Assembly (NCBI RefSeq): GCF_937616625.2
Contig: NC_065573.1
Coordinates: 22,121,001 to 22,185,000 of the forward strand
Length of the DNA: 64,000 nucleotides
Direction: 5' to 3'
From: Mercurialis annua
Lineage: Eukaryota > Streptophyta > Magnoliopsida > Malpighiales > Euphorbiaceae
The position numbers were made by a program, and so were the translations under genes. Under the pieces are notes generated by a model that saw nothing but the letters and a program-made list of their open reading frames with translations, did not search any database and was not told where the DNA came from. Numbering within the stretch: the stretch's first letter is position 1; each line of letters opens with the position of its first letter. Below are positions 43,149 to 54,342 of the stretch, piece after piece.

Positions 43149-44608
43149 ATCAATTAAAATGTGAAATCGTATGAACTATGAAGTTTCCTTTTTCTGTAAA
43201 TTAGAATGTGGAAGGGAATGATAGCACGTGGCATACTATTACTAACTTTGAAAGTTGTGCACTGAATTGCTATCTCACTACATAACTGCACCACTTCTGC
43301 TCTTTTCATTTTTTTTTTATTATTTTAATTTAATTAATTCTATGAATAGTCTCCGGCGAGTTGAATATGTTTAGTTAATAATCTGAAAAATTGCCGATTT
43401 TTTTTATCGATAACACCACACAATTTTATTTTATTTTATATCTTAACTTTTAATAAAAATTTAAATTAAAAAAATAAATAATTTTACTATTGTAAAGATA
43501 TAAAAATTTAAAACAATTAAATATAAAATTATATCATACATTTTTTATTTGGACAAATTCAAATAAATCATTTAAGTTAAAAATAAAAACAAAATAAGTT
43601 ATAAATAAAAGAGTTCAATTTAAAAATTTAGAATGTCAACTGCAAATCAAAAATAAAAAATAGGATAAAATTGACCGTTTTACAAGGTCAGGGTGCTATC
43701 GAAAAAAATATATAAGTAGTTTTTCAGTTTATTAGCCAATATGTTTTATATGAGGCAAATTAAATATATTATATTTTATAAATAGAATTTTCTAAATGTA
43801 TTATTGTTTGACCGGATTGGAAGATGACTGATGGACTCAAAATCTAACGAAATTCAAAAAATACTGGACTCAAAATACGACGCAGTTTAGGAGACGGTGG
43901 AATCAAAACATGACGCAGCCTAGAATTTGGTTAAAAAACTGAATGGGCTCATATATGAAAAGTTCCAATTTAATAAAAGTTATGTTTATTTTTAATTTGT
44001 ATTTATTTATTTTAAGAGATTGAATCTCACTTGAATTAACACTCTTAATTAGGGTTTATTTCCTAAAAACAGCAAGACTTATTGTATTATTTAGGGTTGA
44101 TTTCAATAAAATATCAAACGTTTGCAGTTTTTGCTAATTATATTCATCCTTCCAGAAGTCGCTAGTTTAGCCTATTTTATAATATGTGAAACATTTTCTT
44201 TATAATAATAAAATTATTTTAGTTTTTTTAATTTATGGTGCAACTAAAAATTAAAAATTCAAAATTGGGTAAATTGAAAAAATTATAATATCAGGGTGGA
44301 ATTGAAAATCAAAACAAAAATCAGGATTTTTTCAGTCTATTAGACAAAAAAAGTGATTGAACATTTTTATTTTTTATTTTCGTCTATGAAAAATATATAG
44401 CATATATATAATATATAAATATTAAAAATGTTTCGCTGATATATTTTAAAAATAAAATATATAATGTGAATTTTAAAAATATAAAATGAAATATGAAGAA
44501 TATAAAAGTGAATAAAGATTTAAAATTATAGTTTAATTGTTTTTGAGTTTGACGGACCTTTAAATTATTATATATTTTGTTTCAAGAAAAAAATGATAAG
44601 ATATTAGA
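43149..44608. other. AT-rich DNA, no gene; possible old MITE at about 43660-44345
   Basis: Segments near 43665-43720 ('aaggtcagggtgctatcgaa ... tttttcagtttattag') and 44285-44345 ('tcagggtggaattgaaaatc ... ttcagtctattag') are direct repeats of each other, but no element ends were established. Confidence 0.4.
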
Positions 44609-44616
44609 TTGTCGAT

Positions 44617-45213
44617 AGGGGTGTGCATTCAGTATTTTGGTTTGGTTGGAAAGTGAAAACATCAAAAGAATCAGTTTTTTAAAGATTTGAGAAACGGTTA
44701 GAATTTTGACAAAAAAAATCGGTTCGGTTATATTCGATTTTTGAATTTACCGAAGGAGCAAAATAATACAATTTTTTTTAGAATTTTACTCATTAATAAT
44801 AAAAAAAATTAAAAATTAAAAATAAAAATTAAAAAATCAAATCTAAGTTAAATTGTAATGTTTTAGACATTATAGCACTTAAATATAAAAAAATTCATGT
44901 CATGTTAAAAAAAATATAAACTTTAAATATATTGATTTTTTAGTTTTTGATTTTATAAAATCTAAAACCAAACCAAACCGTAATATATAAAAAGATTATA
45001 ATTTTAAACTGAACTGGCTATTTTCAATTCAGGTAAATGTGGAACTAATTTGAATGGTTAAGAAATCCTGAATACATCAAGAGGTTGTGCGTTCAATCAC
45101 ATCTCCGTAATTATTAAATTAACAATTGAGATGCGAAAAATCGATTATTATTTTTGATTAAAAAGAAAATTTAATTCGGTTTTTGGTTCGGTTTGGTTTT
45201 CTTACACCCTTAA
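44617..45213. mobile_element. hAT-type non-autonomous element, 597 bp
   Basis: Starts aggggtgtgca and ends ttacaccctt-aa. The interior near both ends is rich in ggttcggtt/aaccaaacc words. Flanking 8-mers ttgtcgat (44609-44616) and tcgtcgat (45214-45221) differ by one base, as expected for a hAT target duplication. A SINE-like copy is nested at 45037-45165. The open frame starting near 45183 has no recognisable protein. Confidence 0.72.
45037..45165 (+). mobile_element. Older copy of the 13779-13911 SINE family
   Basis: Aligned by eye with the intact SINE: 'aatggttaa', then 'catcaagaggttgtgcgttc' against 'catcgagaggttgtgtgttc', then 'gag-tcgatt-t-tt...aaaaag'. The A and B boxes are partly decayed, and only a short possible target duplication (aattc) remains. 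Confidence 0.65.
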
Positions 45214-45555
45214 TCGTCGATAGTGGTTGCGGTAGAAAGGTCAAGCTTATGATATTGGGCTTTAAAAGCAAGGGACAAAAATGGGGTCTCATATCTTATG
45301 TTAAGCTTTTTGTTGTATTGTGCAATGAAAAAGATGATAGAGAGCATAAAATCCAAAGAGTCAAAAAGATGATTGAGAGCATAAAATCCATTATCGCCAT
45401 TTAGATTTATACTACTAATTTAAATATGGTAGTTGCTATGATAATGGTGTATGCCTTAATTTAATTTGTCTTGTTTCCTAACTAAAAACTATTTAGTCGG
45501 TGGCGCTATATTTTTCTTTACTGACATATTTTAGAGAATATATTTTTAATAATAG

Positions 45556-45878
45556 GTTAACGTAATAAAAAATTCACCAACTGTATACATTCTGTCATTT
45601 TAATTGCTCCATTTAAAATTATCATTTTTATAAACAAATTAATACCAATTTTTTTTAATTCTATATCGTTTAAAAATCCGGCGAAAATTACTAAATTGCC
45701 AACCGGATAATGACATGTCATAAATAACCAAATAGTAACACATCATCAATTTTCACCGGATCGTCAAATGCTATATGAATTTGAAAAAAAATGATAGTTG
45801 ATGTATGAAAATTTTTAACGGCGTGATTAAAATGACAAAATGTGTAAAGTTGGCCAATTTTTATGACATTACTACCCC
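45556..45878. mobile_element. Foldback MITE, copy F2 (divergent interior)
   Basis: Left end 'gttaacgtaataaaaaattcaccaactgta' (words of 20 bases or fewer checked piecewise) and right end 'gtgtaaagttggccaat...ttatgacatta' are inverted copies of the family found at 48792-49103. The interior, which includes ccggcgaaaatt and its inverse ttttcaccgg, differs from the other copies. Confidence 0.65.
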
Positions 45879-46266
45879 TTTCAATATTTAATTTGAAGAA
45901 TAAAAAAATTTATTTTAATTATTTTTTTGAGATAAAATATAAAAATGATCCTAGTATTTATTCAAAACTCATCTAGCCTCTTTAGAGTTTTCAAATTTCA
46001 ATTAGGGCCTTCATATTTTTTCCGTTAATAAAAGAGACACATGATATGAATATCCATATTCGTTAAGTTGTCTAATGTGACACTTTTTTTTACGTCATAA
46101 CACTCCGGTGTGATATGCTTTTAATAAAAAGGTATAAAAACGACCATGATGTTTACATTGATTTTCACAGTCACTTATTATTTTTTGAATTTTAATTACA
46201 ACCTTAATATTTTTCGAATTGGATGTCTCCATTATAAATATAACATGACATCATTTAAAGATGGAT

Positions 46267-46440
46267 TAATATCGTAAAAATTCACTAACTTTATACGTTT
46301 TCTCATTTTAATCACGCGGTTTAAATTTTCTCATTTTCATGCACGAACTATCACTTTTTCTCAAATTCATGCATGGTGCTGAGGTGTCACGGCTCCATTG
46401 GTGTAATGCGCTGAGGTGGATGTCATTTGTTTCAATCAAT
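46267..46440. repeat. Foldback MITE, copy F3 (one arm)
   Basis: Carries one arm only: 'cgttttctcattttaatcac', 'catgcacgaactatcacttt', 'ggtgctgaggtgtcacggct', 'gcgctgaggtgga'. The second arm is missing and a Stowaway element starts right after it. Confidence 0.7.
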
Positions 46441-46447
46441 CATGTTA

Positions 46448-46887
46448 CTCCTCCGTCCATTTTTAGTGTTAGTCAATTAAATGAAACGATCAAATTTTTA
46501 AAACTAAATTTCACTTTACGCCTTAAATTTATATTGTTGATGTTTAAATAAAAAATTTATTATCATGAGATTTAGTGAGTTAATGGGTTTAATTTAATTT
46601 TTTATTTTAATATTTTAATTTTAAAGTATATATATTTTAATTTTTTTAGTTTTAAAAACTAAATGAAGTAAAATAAATTAAAAAATTAAAAATAAATTTC
46701 TAAAAAAATAAAAAAATAAAAGAAGTAAAAATTAAATAAATAAAATTTATAAAAATATTTAATTTTATAAATTTATAGTTTTTATTTATATTTATATTAA
46801 AAATAAGCTCAGTAATTAAAATGATATTAATTTTTTAGTTAGAATAATTTGATTTAGTTGACTAATACAAAATATGGATAGAAAGAG
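46448..46887. mobile_element. Stowaway-type MITE, 440 bp
   Basis: Starts ctcctccgtccatttttagt, close to the Stowaway consensus ctccctccgtccca. The far end, read inverted, is ctctttctatccatattttg. TA flanks both ends (46446-46447 and 46888-46889), and the match continues as gtcaa on both arms. No transposase. Confidence 0.75.
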
Positions 46888-46992
46888 TAAATTATTATGA
46901 AAATAAAAATTATATAGTTTAATTTTCAAATATAAAAAATCAAAATATAAGTTGTAACATAAAGAAAATTTTATAATCATTTGCATTATTCA

Positions 46993-47270
46993 AAGGCTAA
47001 AATGCACTAAAAATCAGCAACTTTCGCGTATTTTTAGTATTTAACATAATCTTTTAATTTTGGCAGAAAAATACATGAACTTTTAAAATTTTGCAATCAA
47101 AGACATCAGCATCGTTTTGGATGTAAAATAACACTATTTTTCAAAGAAAAACACACGTGTTCTTAATTGCAAAAAATTGGAAAATTCATATTAAATATGC
47201 CAAAATTTAAAAATTATGTTAAATATCAGAAACACGCGAAAATTGGTAATTTTTGGTGCATTTAAGCCTT
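46993..47270. mobile_element. Long-TIR foldback MITE (aaggctaaaatgcac ends)
   Basis: The first and last ~58 bp are inverted repeats: 'aaggctaaaatgcactaaaa' faces 'ttttggtgcatttaagcctt', and 'tttcgcgtatttttagtatt' faces the inverse of 'aaatatcagaaacacgcgaa'. The short interior contains acacgtgt. The long arms suggest a Mutator-derived MITE; the target duplication was not resolved. Confidence 0.7.
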
Positions 47271-47764
47271 ATTTAAATTTGAGGCCCCCCTCCTTCCCCT
47301 AATATATTTTTGTTGGTCCATTGCCGTTTTTTTTTTTGATATAAGAAGGCACAAGCCTAGAAACACTTAAGCAATAATGCTTCTATTATATAAGAAACAC
47401 CTCTAAGATCATGTTGGATCCAAGTAGCCAGACTCGTCGGAAGTCCATTGCCGTTATTGAAAAGGAATGAACATACTATTATTTCATGCCAATATCTTCA
47501 CATGCTTACTTTAATAATAATACTAATATATTATAATTGAAATTTAAAATATTAAGTTCATTTAATTTTATGTTTATTGAAATAAAAAATAATAATATTA
47601 TACATTGTTTTGAGAATAAAATCATAGGACTTCTATATTCTTTATACGGCGACGAGCCCATGAGTTTATACCATGTGTATTTGTAAGCTTCTTGGTGTTG
47701 GTGACTGAAATGTATATTTGCACATGGTTTAATTACCTTCCATTTCTTTGTCTACACATGCGAT

Positions 47765-48407
47765 CATTTTCAGAGAAGAATTCAAAGATGCTTGTCAGGT
47801 ACTCAATGAAGCAGCGTACTCCTATCATGAATTCCAGTAGGCAACTAATGTGGAAAGGTTACCTGCTGCTCCTAACCCAGAAGCTCTTCCAAGCTGTTGG
47901 CAGCCTCCTCCTCCTCTTGCTACCAAAATAAACTTTGATGGTGCGTTTATCGCAGCTAGCAGGACCGGTTCAGGAGCTTGTGTAGCTAGGGACTCTGCAG
48001 GCAAGATTCTGAGCTCCTACGCGTTCTACGTCCAACATGCTGCCACTCCATCTTTGATAGAAGCTTTAGCTTTACGGGCGAGTATTAATTTGGCAATGAG
48101 ACTAAGGCTGCAGAATACAATTTTTGAAGGTGACGCCTAAGGTATCATTGAGATCATAAAGTATGGTTCAAATTTAGATAGAAATTGTGATGTTATATTG
48201 AATGATTACAGGAAACTGTGTGAGAATTTGTAAGGCTATTCCTTTTCTTTTTTAGAAGAAATTGTAATTGCGTAGTACATAGAGTTGCCAAAAAAGCCCT
48301 TAGAAATAGAGAATTTTGTAACAACCCGCTAGCACAAATGGTGTGGCTAGACTCGAAATTTTTATAAGTCGTTTATCTCATTAATGAAGGTTTAGTATCT
48401 TCCAAAA
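47765..48407 (+). pseudogene. 5'-truncated LINE copy related to the intact element
   Basis: Encodes a broken RNase H tail: PSCWQPPPPLATKINFDGAF, then TPSLIEALALRASINLAMRL and NTIFEGDA followed by a stop, with further stops and frame changes downstream. Its 3' end (caacccgctagcacaaatgg, gtggctagactcg, tcattaatgaag, A9) parallels the 3' end of the intact LINE at 20390-20484. It is therefore an older, truncated member of the same family, ending in a poly(A) tail at 48399-48407. Confidence 0.8.
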
Positions 48408-48791
48408 AAAAAACTGATTTGTGGACCTTGTGGTATTATTCTTTTGACAAAATTTGTGGTACTTTAGCACTTAGCCATTAAGCTAAGCTCAGTTGTACAT
48501 ATGAAATTTGGGGCTCAATTTCAACATTCACATGATGTGATTGTCTAATTTTAAAATAATTAATATAATAGTAATTAATTTCCTTTAATTTTGCTAACAA
48601 TTGGTATAATTTAACTCTATTTCTAACAAAAAAAATTATTTATGTAAATATTTTTTAATTCATTATTAAAACATTAAAAAATTAAAATGAAATTGTACAA
48701 TTAATAAAAATATTGTTATTTTTAACATATATTAAAACTACTAAACATTAAATCTTTTTATTGAATTTATATAAAAAAATTAAAACTATTA

Positions 48792-49103
48792 AGGGTTAAT
48801 ATTAAAAAAATCATGAACTTTACACGTTTTCTCATTTTAATCACGCGGTTTAAATTTTCTCATTTTCACGCACGAACTATCACTTTTTCTCAAATTCATA
48901 CATGGTGCTGAGGTGTCACTCATTCATTGGTGTAAAATGACCTCCACCTCAGCGAATTACACCAATGGAGCCGTGACACCTCAGCACCGTGCATGAATTT
49001 GAGAAAAAATGGTAATTCGTGCATGAAAATGAGAAAATTTAAACTGCGTGATTAAAATTAAAAAAAAACGTATACAGTTGGTGAATTTTTATGACATTAA
49101 CTC
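48792..49103. mobile_element. Foldback MITE, copy F4, complete
   Basis: Almost the whole 312 bp is one inverted repeat: the left arm (from 48792) carries cacgttttctcattttaatc, cacgcacgaactatcac and ggtgctgaggtgtcac, and the right arm repeats them inverted up to ttaactc at 49103. A target duplication, aactatta, lies at 48784-48791 and 49104-49111 (8 bp, 9 bp with one mismatch). The duplication length suggests a Mutator-related origin. Confidence 0.85.
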
Positions 49104-49315
49104 AACTATTAGATAAGAATTTTATTTTTTTCTTTATTTAACAGTTTTCATATGATCATTCTCCTTGTAATTTGTCAAAATCCACATTAAAATTGATCAT
49201 ATCATGCAATTGTAAATGAACTCTTGTGTTTTTTTATTGGATTATTGGGAAATGCTAAAACCGAGAAGATCAATTAGTTCTACACATCCTAGAGATGGAA
49301 ACTCCAATAATATCA

Positions 49316-50091
49316 TCATGAGGCAACTTCGAAGATAGGCAGTCCTAGAGCGAGCGAGAAGTCATAATTAGCCATCCAATCCGCACACTGATTATCTTCT
49401 TTATACGTATGGCGAATAACAATGTTCCAATTCCTGTTCAGAATAGTCATAATAGCGCTGAAAAGGGACATATTCATGTTGAAATGATGAACATTCTTCA
49501 GATGGGCATCAACGACGAGCTTGCTATCCATGTTAAGGATGAAACTACGATATCCTTTATTCCAAGCTATCTTAAGACCATCAAGGGCGCCCCAAAGTTC
49601 AACTTGAGCACAAAGCATCTACAATTGTGTCTCCAAATCCAAAAAAAATCACCATCTTTGTTGCGGGCTAGGCCACCAGAGGAGGCATTGTTGTTCGGAG
49701 ACCGAACTGCACCATCCGAGTTAATCTTGATCCAGTTCGAAGGAGGCGGAGACCAACCTACGAGGCAAGAATTTTGAGGAACAACAGCTAGTGTCGAAAG
49801 AAGAACGAAGCGATGGGCCTGAATCGTATAGCTCACCATGGACCGAATCAAGTAAATGATTTCATCAGAGTTACAATATTCTGCTATGAAAATGATGTTG
49901 TTACGCTGATTCAAAAGACACCAACAGGTAGTGTTGAAGAGGTCATTCCAATTATGCTGTTGCAAGTCGTTTTTCCCCCCATATTGTCTTCCACTTGCTG
50001 TCCTCCTCGCTCCAATAATGATTATCATGCAAATTATAAATATAGCTAACAGAAGAAATTGATGGAGCTGGTCAAACCCCAATAAAACCAA
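49316..50091 (-). pseudogene. LINE RNase H relic
   Basis: Minus-strand frames read LVGWSPPPSNWIKINSDGAV...SSGGLARNKDGDF, then after one frameshift near 49600 VELWGALDGLKIAWNKGYRSFILNMDSKLVVD and ADWMANYDFSLALGLPIF. These are an RNase H domain with catalytic SDGAV and NMDSK aspartates. The upstream part (WNDLFNTTCWCLLNQRNNIIF) matches the segment before RNase H in plant LINEs. It differs in sequence from the 14039 element, so it belongs to another LINE lineage. Confidence 0.75.
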
Positions 50092-51311
50092 TCTTCACCA
50101 GGATCTGCAGAGGGGGTGATAATAGCAAATATTTTAATTATATAACTGCATGCCTAACTTTTATATATTTATAAAATGAATGAAAATACAAAATAGCATA
50201 CACTTTATTTTCTTTTTGTTCGAAATTGATAAGCAATAAGAATATGTTTTAAATAATTTAGTTTATTAAGACATAATATTTTTTTGTTTACAATAATGAT
50301 GAATTTTTGTTTTAACTGAGTTTTTAAATTTTTTGTTCTAGCATTGTTGTAGTTTTTTTTTTTGGAGATAATAGATAGATTGATGAGTAAAGTTATACAT
50401 GAAGCTTATAAAGTATTGAAAGTCTTATACAAACCACCATTAAAACTTTCAAAACTTTAAACAACAAACAAATAAGAAAAGAAAATCATAAGAATTCAAG
50501 TAACAAATAATCGAAAAATGAAAGGAAAACTAGTCTTTGATCCGCTAAAGCGTTGCCTCCATTTTTTGATTTGAGGCCCTCAACTAGGGAGGAGCGGGAC
50601 TTCATTTTTCTTTTTTCCGATTGAACCGTGAAACCGTTCGATTTTATATGTTCCTACTTTACAAGTTTGCACTTCAACAAGAATCAACAAAATAGATCTA
50701 GTATTTTCTTCTTTATCCACATCAAAACTTCTTGAATCATAAAAAGTTTGAATATGAGCTCCAACAAACACCATAGATCTTTAAGATGACCCAAAAAAAT
50801 CCGACATGCAACAAGAAAAAACCATCCTAAAAATATTATTCAATCCTAAGAAACTTTAAAAGAAAAGATTTATTGAACAAAATAAGTAGATAAGTAAGAA
50901 AATAAAGAAAAATAAATGGAGGAGGTAGTTATCCGGTCAAGAGGCCGAAAAACTACCTCCTCAAACCTAAGGTTTTAAAGAGTGGTTTTTATTTGCTACT
51001 AGCATTGTTGTAGTTGAATTTTTATAAATTAGATCAATTCAAACAGAACTTAAAAGTCATTTATTATTATTTCATGAATTTAGGTATGATAAATTATTTC
51101 TTCCTTAATTGTTTTACATTGTATATAATTAAAATTTTCATTTAAAGGGCGTTTTAGTTAAAAGAAACTATAATATTCGGAAAAATCAAAATAATTTTTA
51201 AAATTTATGAAAAAATAATAATTCTGATTTAAATTCTTAGAAATAGTAACAATTTTTTTTTTCCTCTCAAAAAAAATATTAACAATTAATCCTGAAAAAA
51301 TTTCTAATTGA
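50092..51311. other. Spacer without a recognised gene
   Basis: The segment 50350-50990 is less AT-rich and has antisense open frames (for example 50774-50580) without known domains. It looks like non-coding remains of a retroelement, but I cannot identify it. Confidence 0.35.
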
Positions 51312-51505
51312 TTGTTTGGTAAAATGATTATTGGAGAGACAAAATAATGGGCAGGATGAGAAAGAATGTGGAAATATGGGAACATGGGTCTTATGATTTG
51401 CACAAGTTTGCATGTGCATTTGGAATTCTGGAGGCCCAATTTTTCATTATTTTTGAAGTTTCCAGACAAAAATAATTCCAATTACTGTCTAGCCAAACAC
51501 ATACT
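51312..51505. repeat. MITE-like block with tgtttgg ends
   Basis: 'attgtttggtaaaatgatta' on the left and, inverted, 'tgtgtttggctagacagtaa' on the right, followed by attgga on both arms. The interior contains gggaacatggg. Target duplication not resolved. Confidence 0.5.
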
Positions 51506-52099
51506 CTTTACTCTCATTTTTTTTGTTTTCATATTGTCAATAAAACATACATCCTCTGATTTTCATGTCTTTTCTTGTCCTTCCTTGCTTAATTATTAGT
51601 ACGATTTCCCCTTTTTTGGCCGCATAATTAGTTTAACCTGCACATTCAAAAGAGAAAAATAGTTGGTAAATCACTTAGGCTCAGTCTGTATTATTTCTAC
51701 CAATATACCATCAATAATAATAAGAAATGGACTCATGATTCGCGCTAACACAAAAATAAGTTTAATGTTTCAACAAATTTCGATCTTTTAGCCCCTTACA
51801 ATTTCATCCTAACGCTATATGTGGATTAAATTGTTAAAATAACAAAGTAGTACAATATTAATAATAATAGTATAAAAAATTATATGGTGAAAATATTTTT
51901 TAAAAATTAGAGATACAATTTGTAGTTAAAAAAATTACTCTGATTTCATATAAAATTACTTTGAGATAAAAGAGAGTTAGAGATGACCTGACTTATGTAA
52001 AATCAAAATATTAGTATAAAAACAATAATGTTTTTCTTTTGATTAAAAAATAATAAATTTTCAAAATATAGAAAAAGTAGTAATTTGATCTGATCTTAA

Positions 52100-52216
52100 T
52101 GAGTTGGGCTGGGCTTTAATTACACCGTCTCTTCTCAAAGTTAAGTGGAATAGGCTCATGGAGGTCCATGGAGAAAGGTTTGAACCCAGTTTAATTGGGC
52201 TAACATCAAAGCCCGT
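52100..52216. promoter_or_regulatory. Site II motif cluster upstream of the NSA2 remnant
   Basis: TGGGCT occurs at 52105-52110, 52110-52115 and 52196-52201, with a reverse GCCC at about 52211-52214. Such clusters are typical of plant ribosome-biogenesis promoters. The remnant of NSA2 lies downstream, so this is probably its old promoter. Confidence 0.5.
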
Positions 52217-53091
52217 ATGAAGTCTCCCATTCACTGACCCAATAGTCTACATTTTCGTCGATCAAGTATTCAAAACCCAACTAAAAAAATAAACGAAATA
52301 TCAAAAACATCTAAATTAACAAAACCGGATCATTTTTATTTCGAATTTGTCAAAATCGGGTCAAAAAATTTTCTATACTGACGTCGCACGGAGGGTGAAT
52401 TTTATAAATAATCATAATTAAACCCCTGAATTAGAATTTCTCTCTGTACACAAAAAGAACAATCAGCTGAACCTTAATCTGATAATTTAATTCACAATCA
52501 CCACGGTTTGTTCTATAATTCAATCTCGTTTAATTGCTTATATTTTGATATGGCGTATGCTGATTTCTAAAACATTCCATTTGTTGTGCTATAATTGATG
52601 TTTTACGTAAAAAAAAAAATCCGAGTATTGAAGCTTGATATAACGTTGTTTAAGCCTAGTTCAGCTGTGCATTTATAGATTAAATGGCAAACTTTGTCTA
52701 ATTGGAGTCAGCTTGATAGAGGCTCTGTCAATGCCGAAGCTCTTTTTTACCTTTATGGTAATTGGAGTAGGAAAAAAATGTTAATGAAAAAAAATGCTAA
52801 TTATGAAACGATCTGCCAGTAATGCCATGATAGTATTTATTGCTGTAATTATTATCAGAAACTTTTGATGTGTTTGATATATCTATTAGGATTTTTGTGG
52901 TTATGGTGATCTTGATGTCTTTGTTAACTGTTTCTGCAGTATTTACGTAGCCCATATCTTGTTTTGTGATTGCAGTTGCTTGAAAATTTGCTTCGTTTAT
53001 GATATAGTATCAGTTATTTGTGTCCTGGTAAATAAATCAGTGATTATTGACACTTTAGCTTATTGATATTTCTTTTCTATTGTGTTAATAG

Positions 53092-53524
53092 CTTGGCCAT
53101 GCATGAGGAATCAGCATCTAGGCGCAAGGTGGACGATGATGTTCAGGAAGGAGCTGTTCCTGCATATCTGATTGACCGTGAAAATACAACACGAATGAAA
53201 GTTAATTCACGGAGTCTGTTTGTGTCATACACAGTGAATGTGGATATTCTTGTATCTCTTATTGTGTGAATTTCAGGTGAATGTCAGCGAATTAGGTCTA
53301 GTTACACCGGCTGACAAAGTTGTATGGGTAAGTCCGTTCCCGATTTCTCACTCTACCTTCCTCCATTATGTTATCCTACCCGATTTCTCACTCTACCTTC
53401 CTCCATTATGTTATCCTTTGCTTTCTTGTAACACCTCTATCTATTTCTTGATTCAGGGAAGTACGCTCAAGTAACAAATAATCTCGAAAATAATGGCTGT
53501 ATAAATGGAGTTCTTCTGGTGTAG
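53092..53524 (+). pseudogene. NSA2: NSA2 ribosome-biogenesis gene remnant with missing middle
   Basis: The first exon-like piece (53092-53200) encodes LAMHEESASRRKVDDDVQEG and AYLIDRENTTRMK. The next (53277-53327) encodes VNVSELGLVTPADKVVW, and the last (from 53457) would encode GKYAQVTNNLENNGCINGV-LLV then TAG at 53522-53524. These match the middle and the extreme C-terminus of NSA2, an RPS8e-like 60S assembly factor of about 260 aa. The roughly first 70 residues and about 130-150 residues between the first two pieces are absent. The junction TGG|GTAAGT is one G short of keeping the final frame, so splicing yields an early stop. It appears to be intron-bearing, hence a damaged gene copy rather than a processed pseudogene. 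Confidence 0.8.
53339..53418 (+). repeat. 40-bp tandem duplication in the NSA2 remnant intron
   Basis: The unit beginning cccgatttctcactctacct and ending with ttatccta occurs twice in direct succession, a few bases after the donor GTAAGT at 53328. Confidence 0.93.
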
Positions 53525-54342
53525 GAGACGAATAGCACTGAAGATATGAATCAACGCGAATGAGTGTAATTTCACCGTCTGCTCCATCTCAATAGTGCAG
53601 TAGTTTCTAACGTGAAAGATATATCCTTGTACAAATATATGTCAGTTTTGTCAACTAGTATTTGTAGACATCAGCCAGGCGGCTTTGAGTAAAGAGCTCG
53701 TTGGTAAAAGAGGATCTTTTTTATCAGTGTAAAACAGGCATAGTGTTAAATATTTTATAATTTTTCTAAAATAAGCCTCCTCTCCAAAACTAAAATATAA
53801 CTGTTCTATAACTATTCTAATCCACCACTTTTTTTTTATGGAAGTGAACATTCACATATCCAGTGTGTAGGTATGAAAATTTTAAACTATAGATTTCACA
53901 TCGACCAAATGTCCGTACATCCATGACCCCTAATGTTAGGATCGAAATTATAGTTGGATGTTAATGATATTTTTGGTATAAACATCACAATAAAAAACAT
54001 AAAACGTCCCCTTACGATCCAACATAAACTCAGAACTTAATATTAGTGTCATAAATGTACCTTCACCCTTTCACAAACATGAAAGTAGAGTACCACCTGC
54101 ACTTCGGCGGGAGGAACATTTATAGTCTTACAACACTACACAGTTAATATATTTGCGAATCATACTTCATAATAAATTCGAATATAGTCCGAAGCAGGTA
54201 AAGTTACAACAGAAGCCATTTTAAAGCAGCAGCAACTTACATGCTTGCTTGAAATCATTTTAGTCCAAACCAAACCAACAACGACCGAGAACAAAGGTCA
54301 GTTTCAATTAGTTAGTTTAATATAGTTATTAAGAATCAAAAA
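53525..54342. other. Spacer between NSA2 remnant and LRAT-domain gene
   Basis: Contains the presumed 3' UTR of the minus-strand LRAT gene. No further gene seen. Confidence 0.4.

Noticed and set aside
52092..53524. Functional NSA2 gene
   Set aside because: The beginning and about half of the protein are missing and the last splice junction is out of frame.
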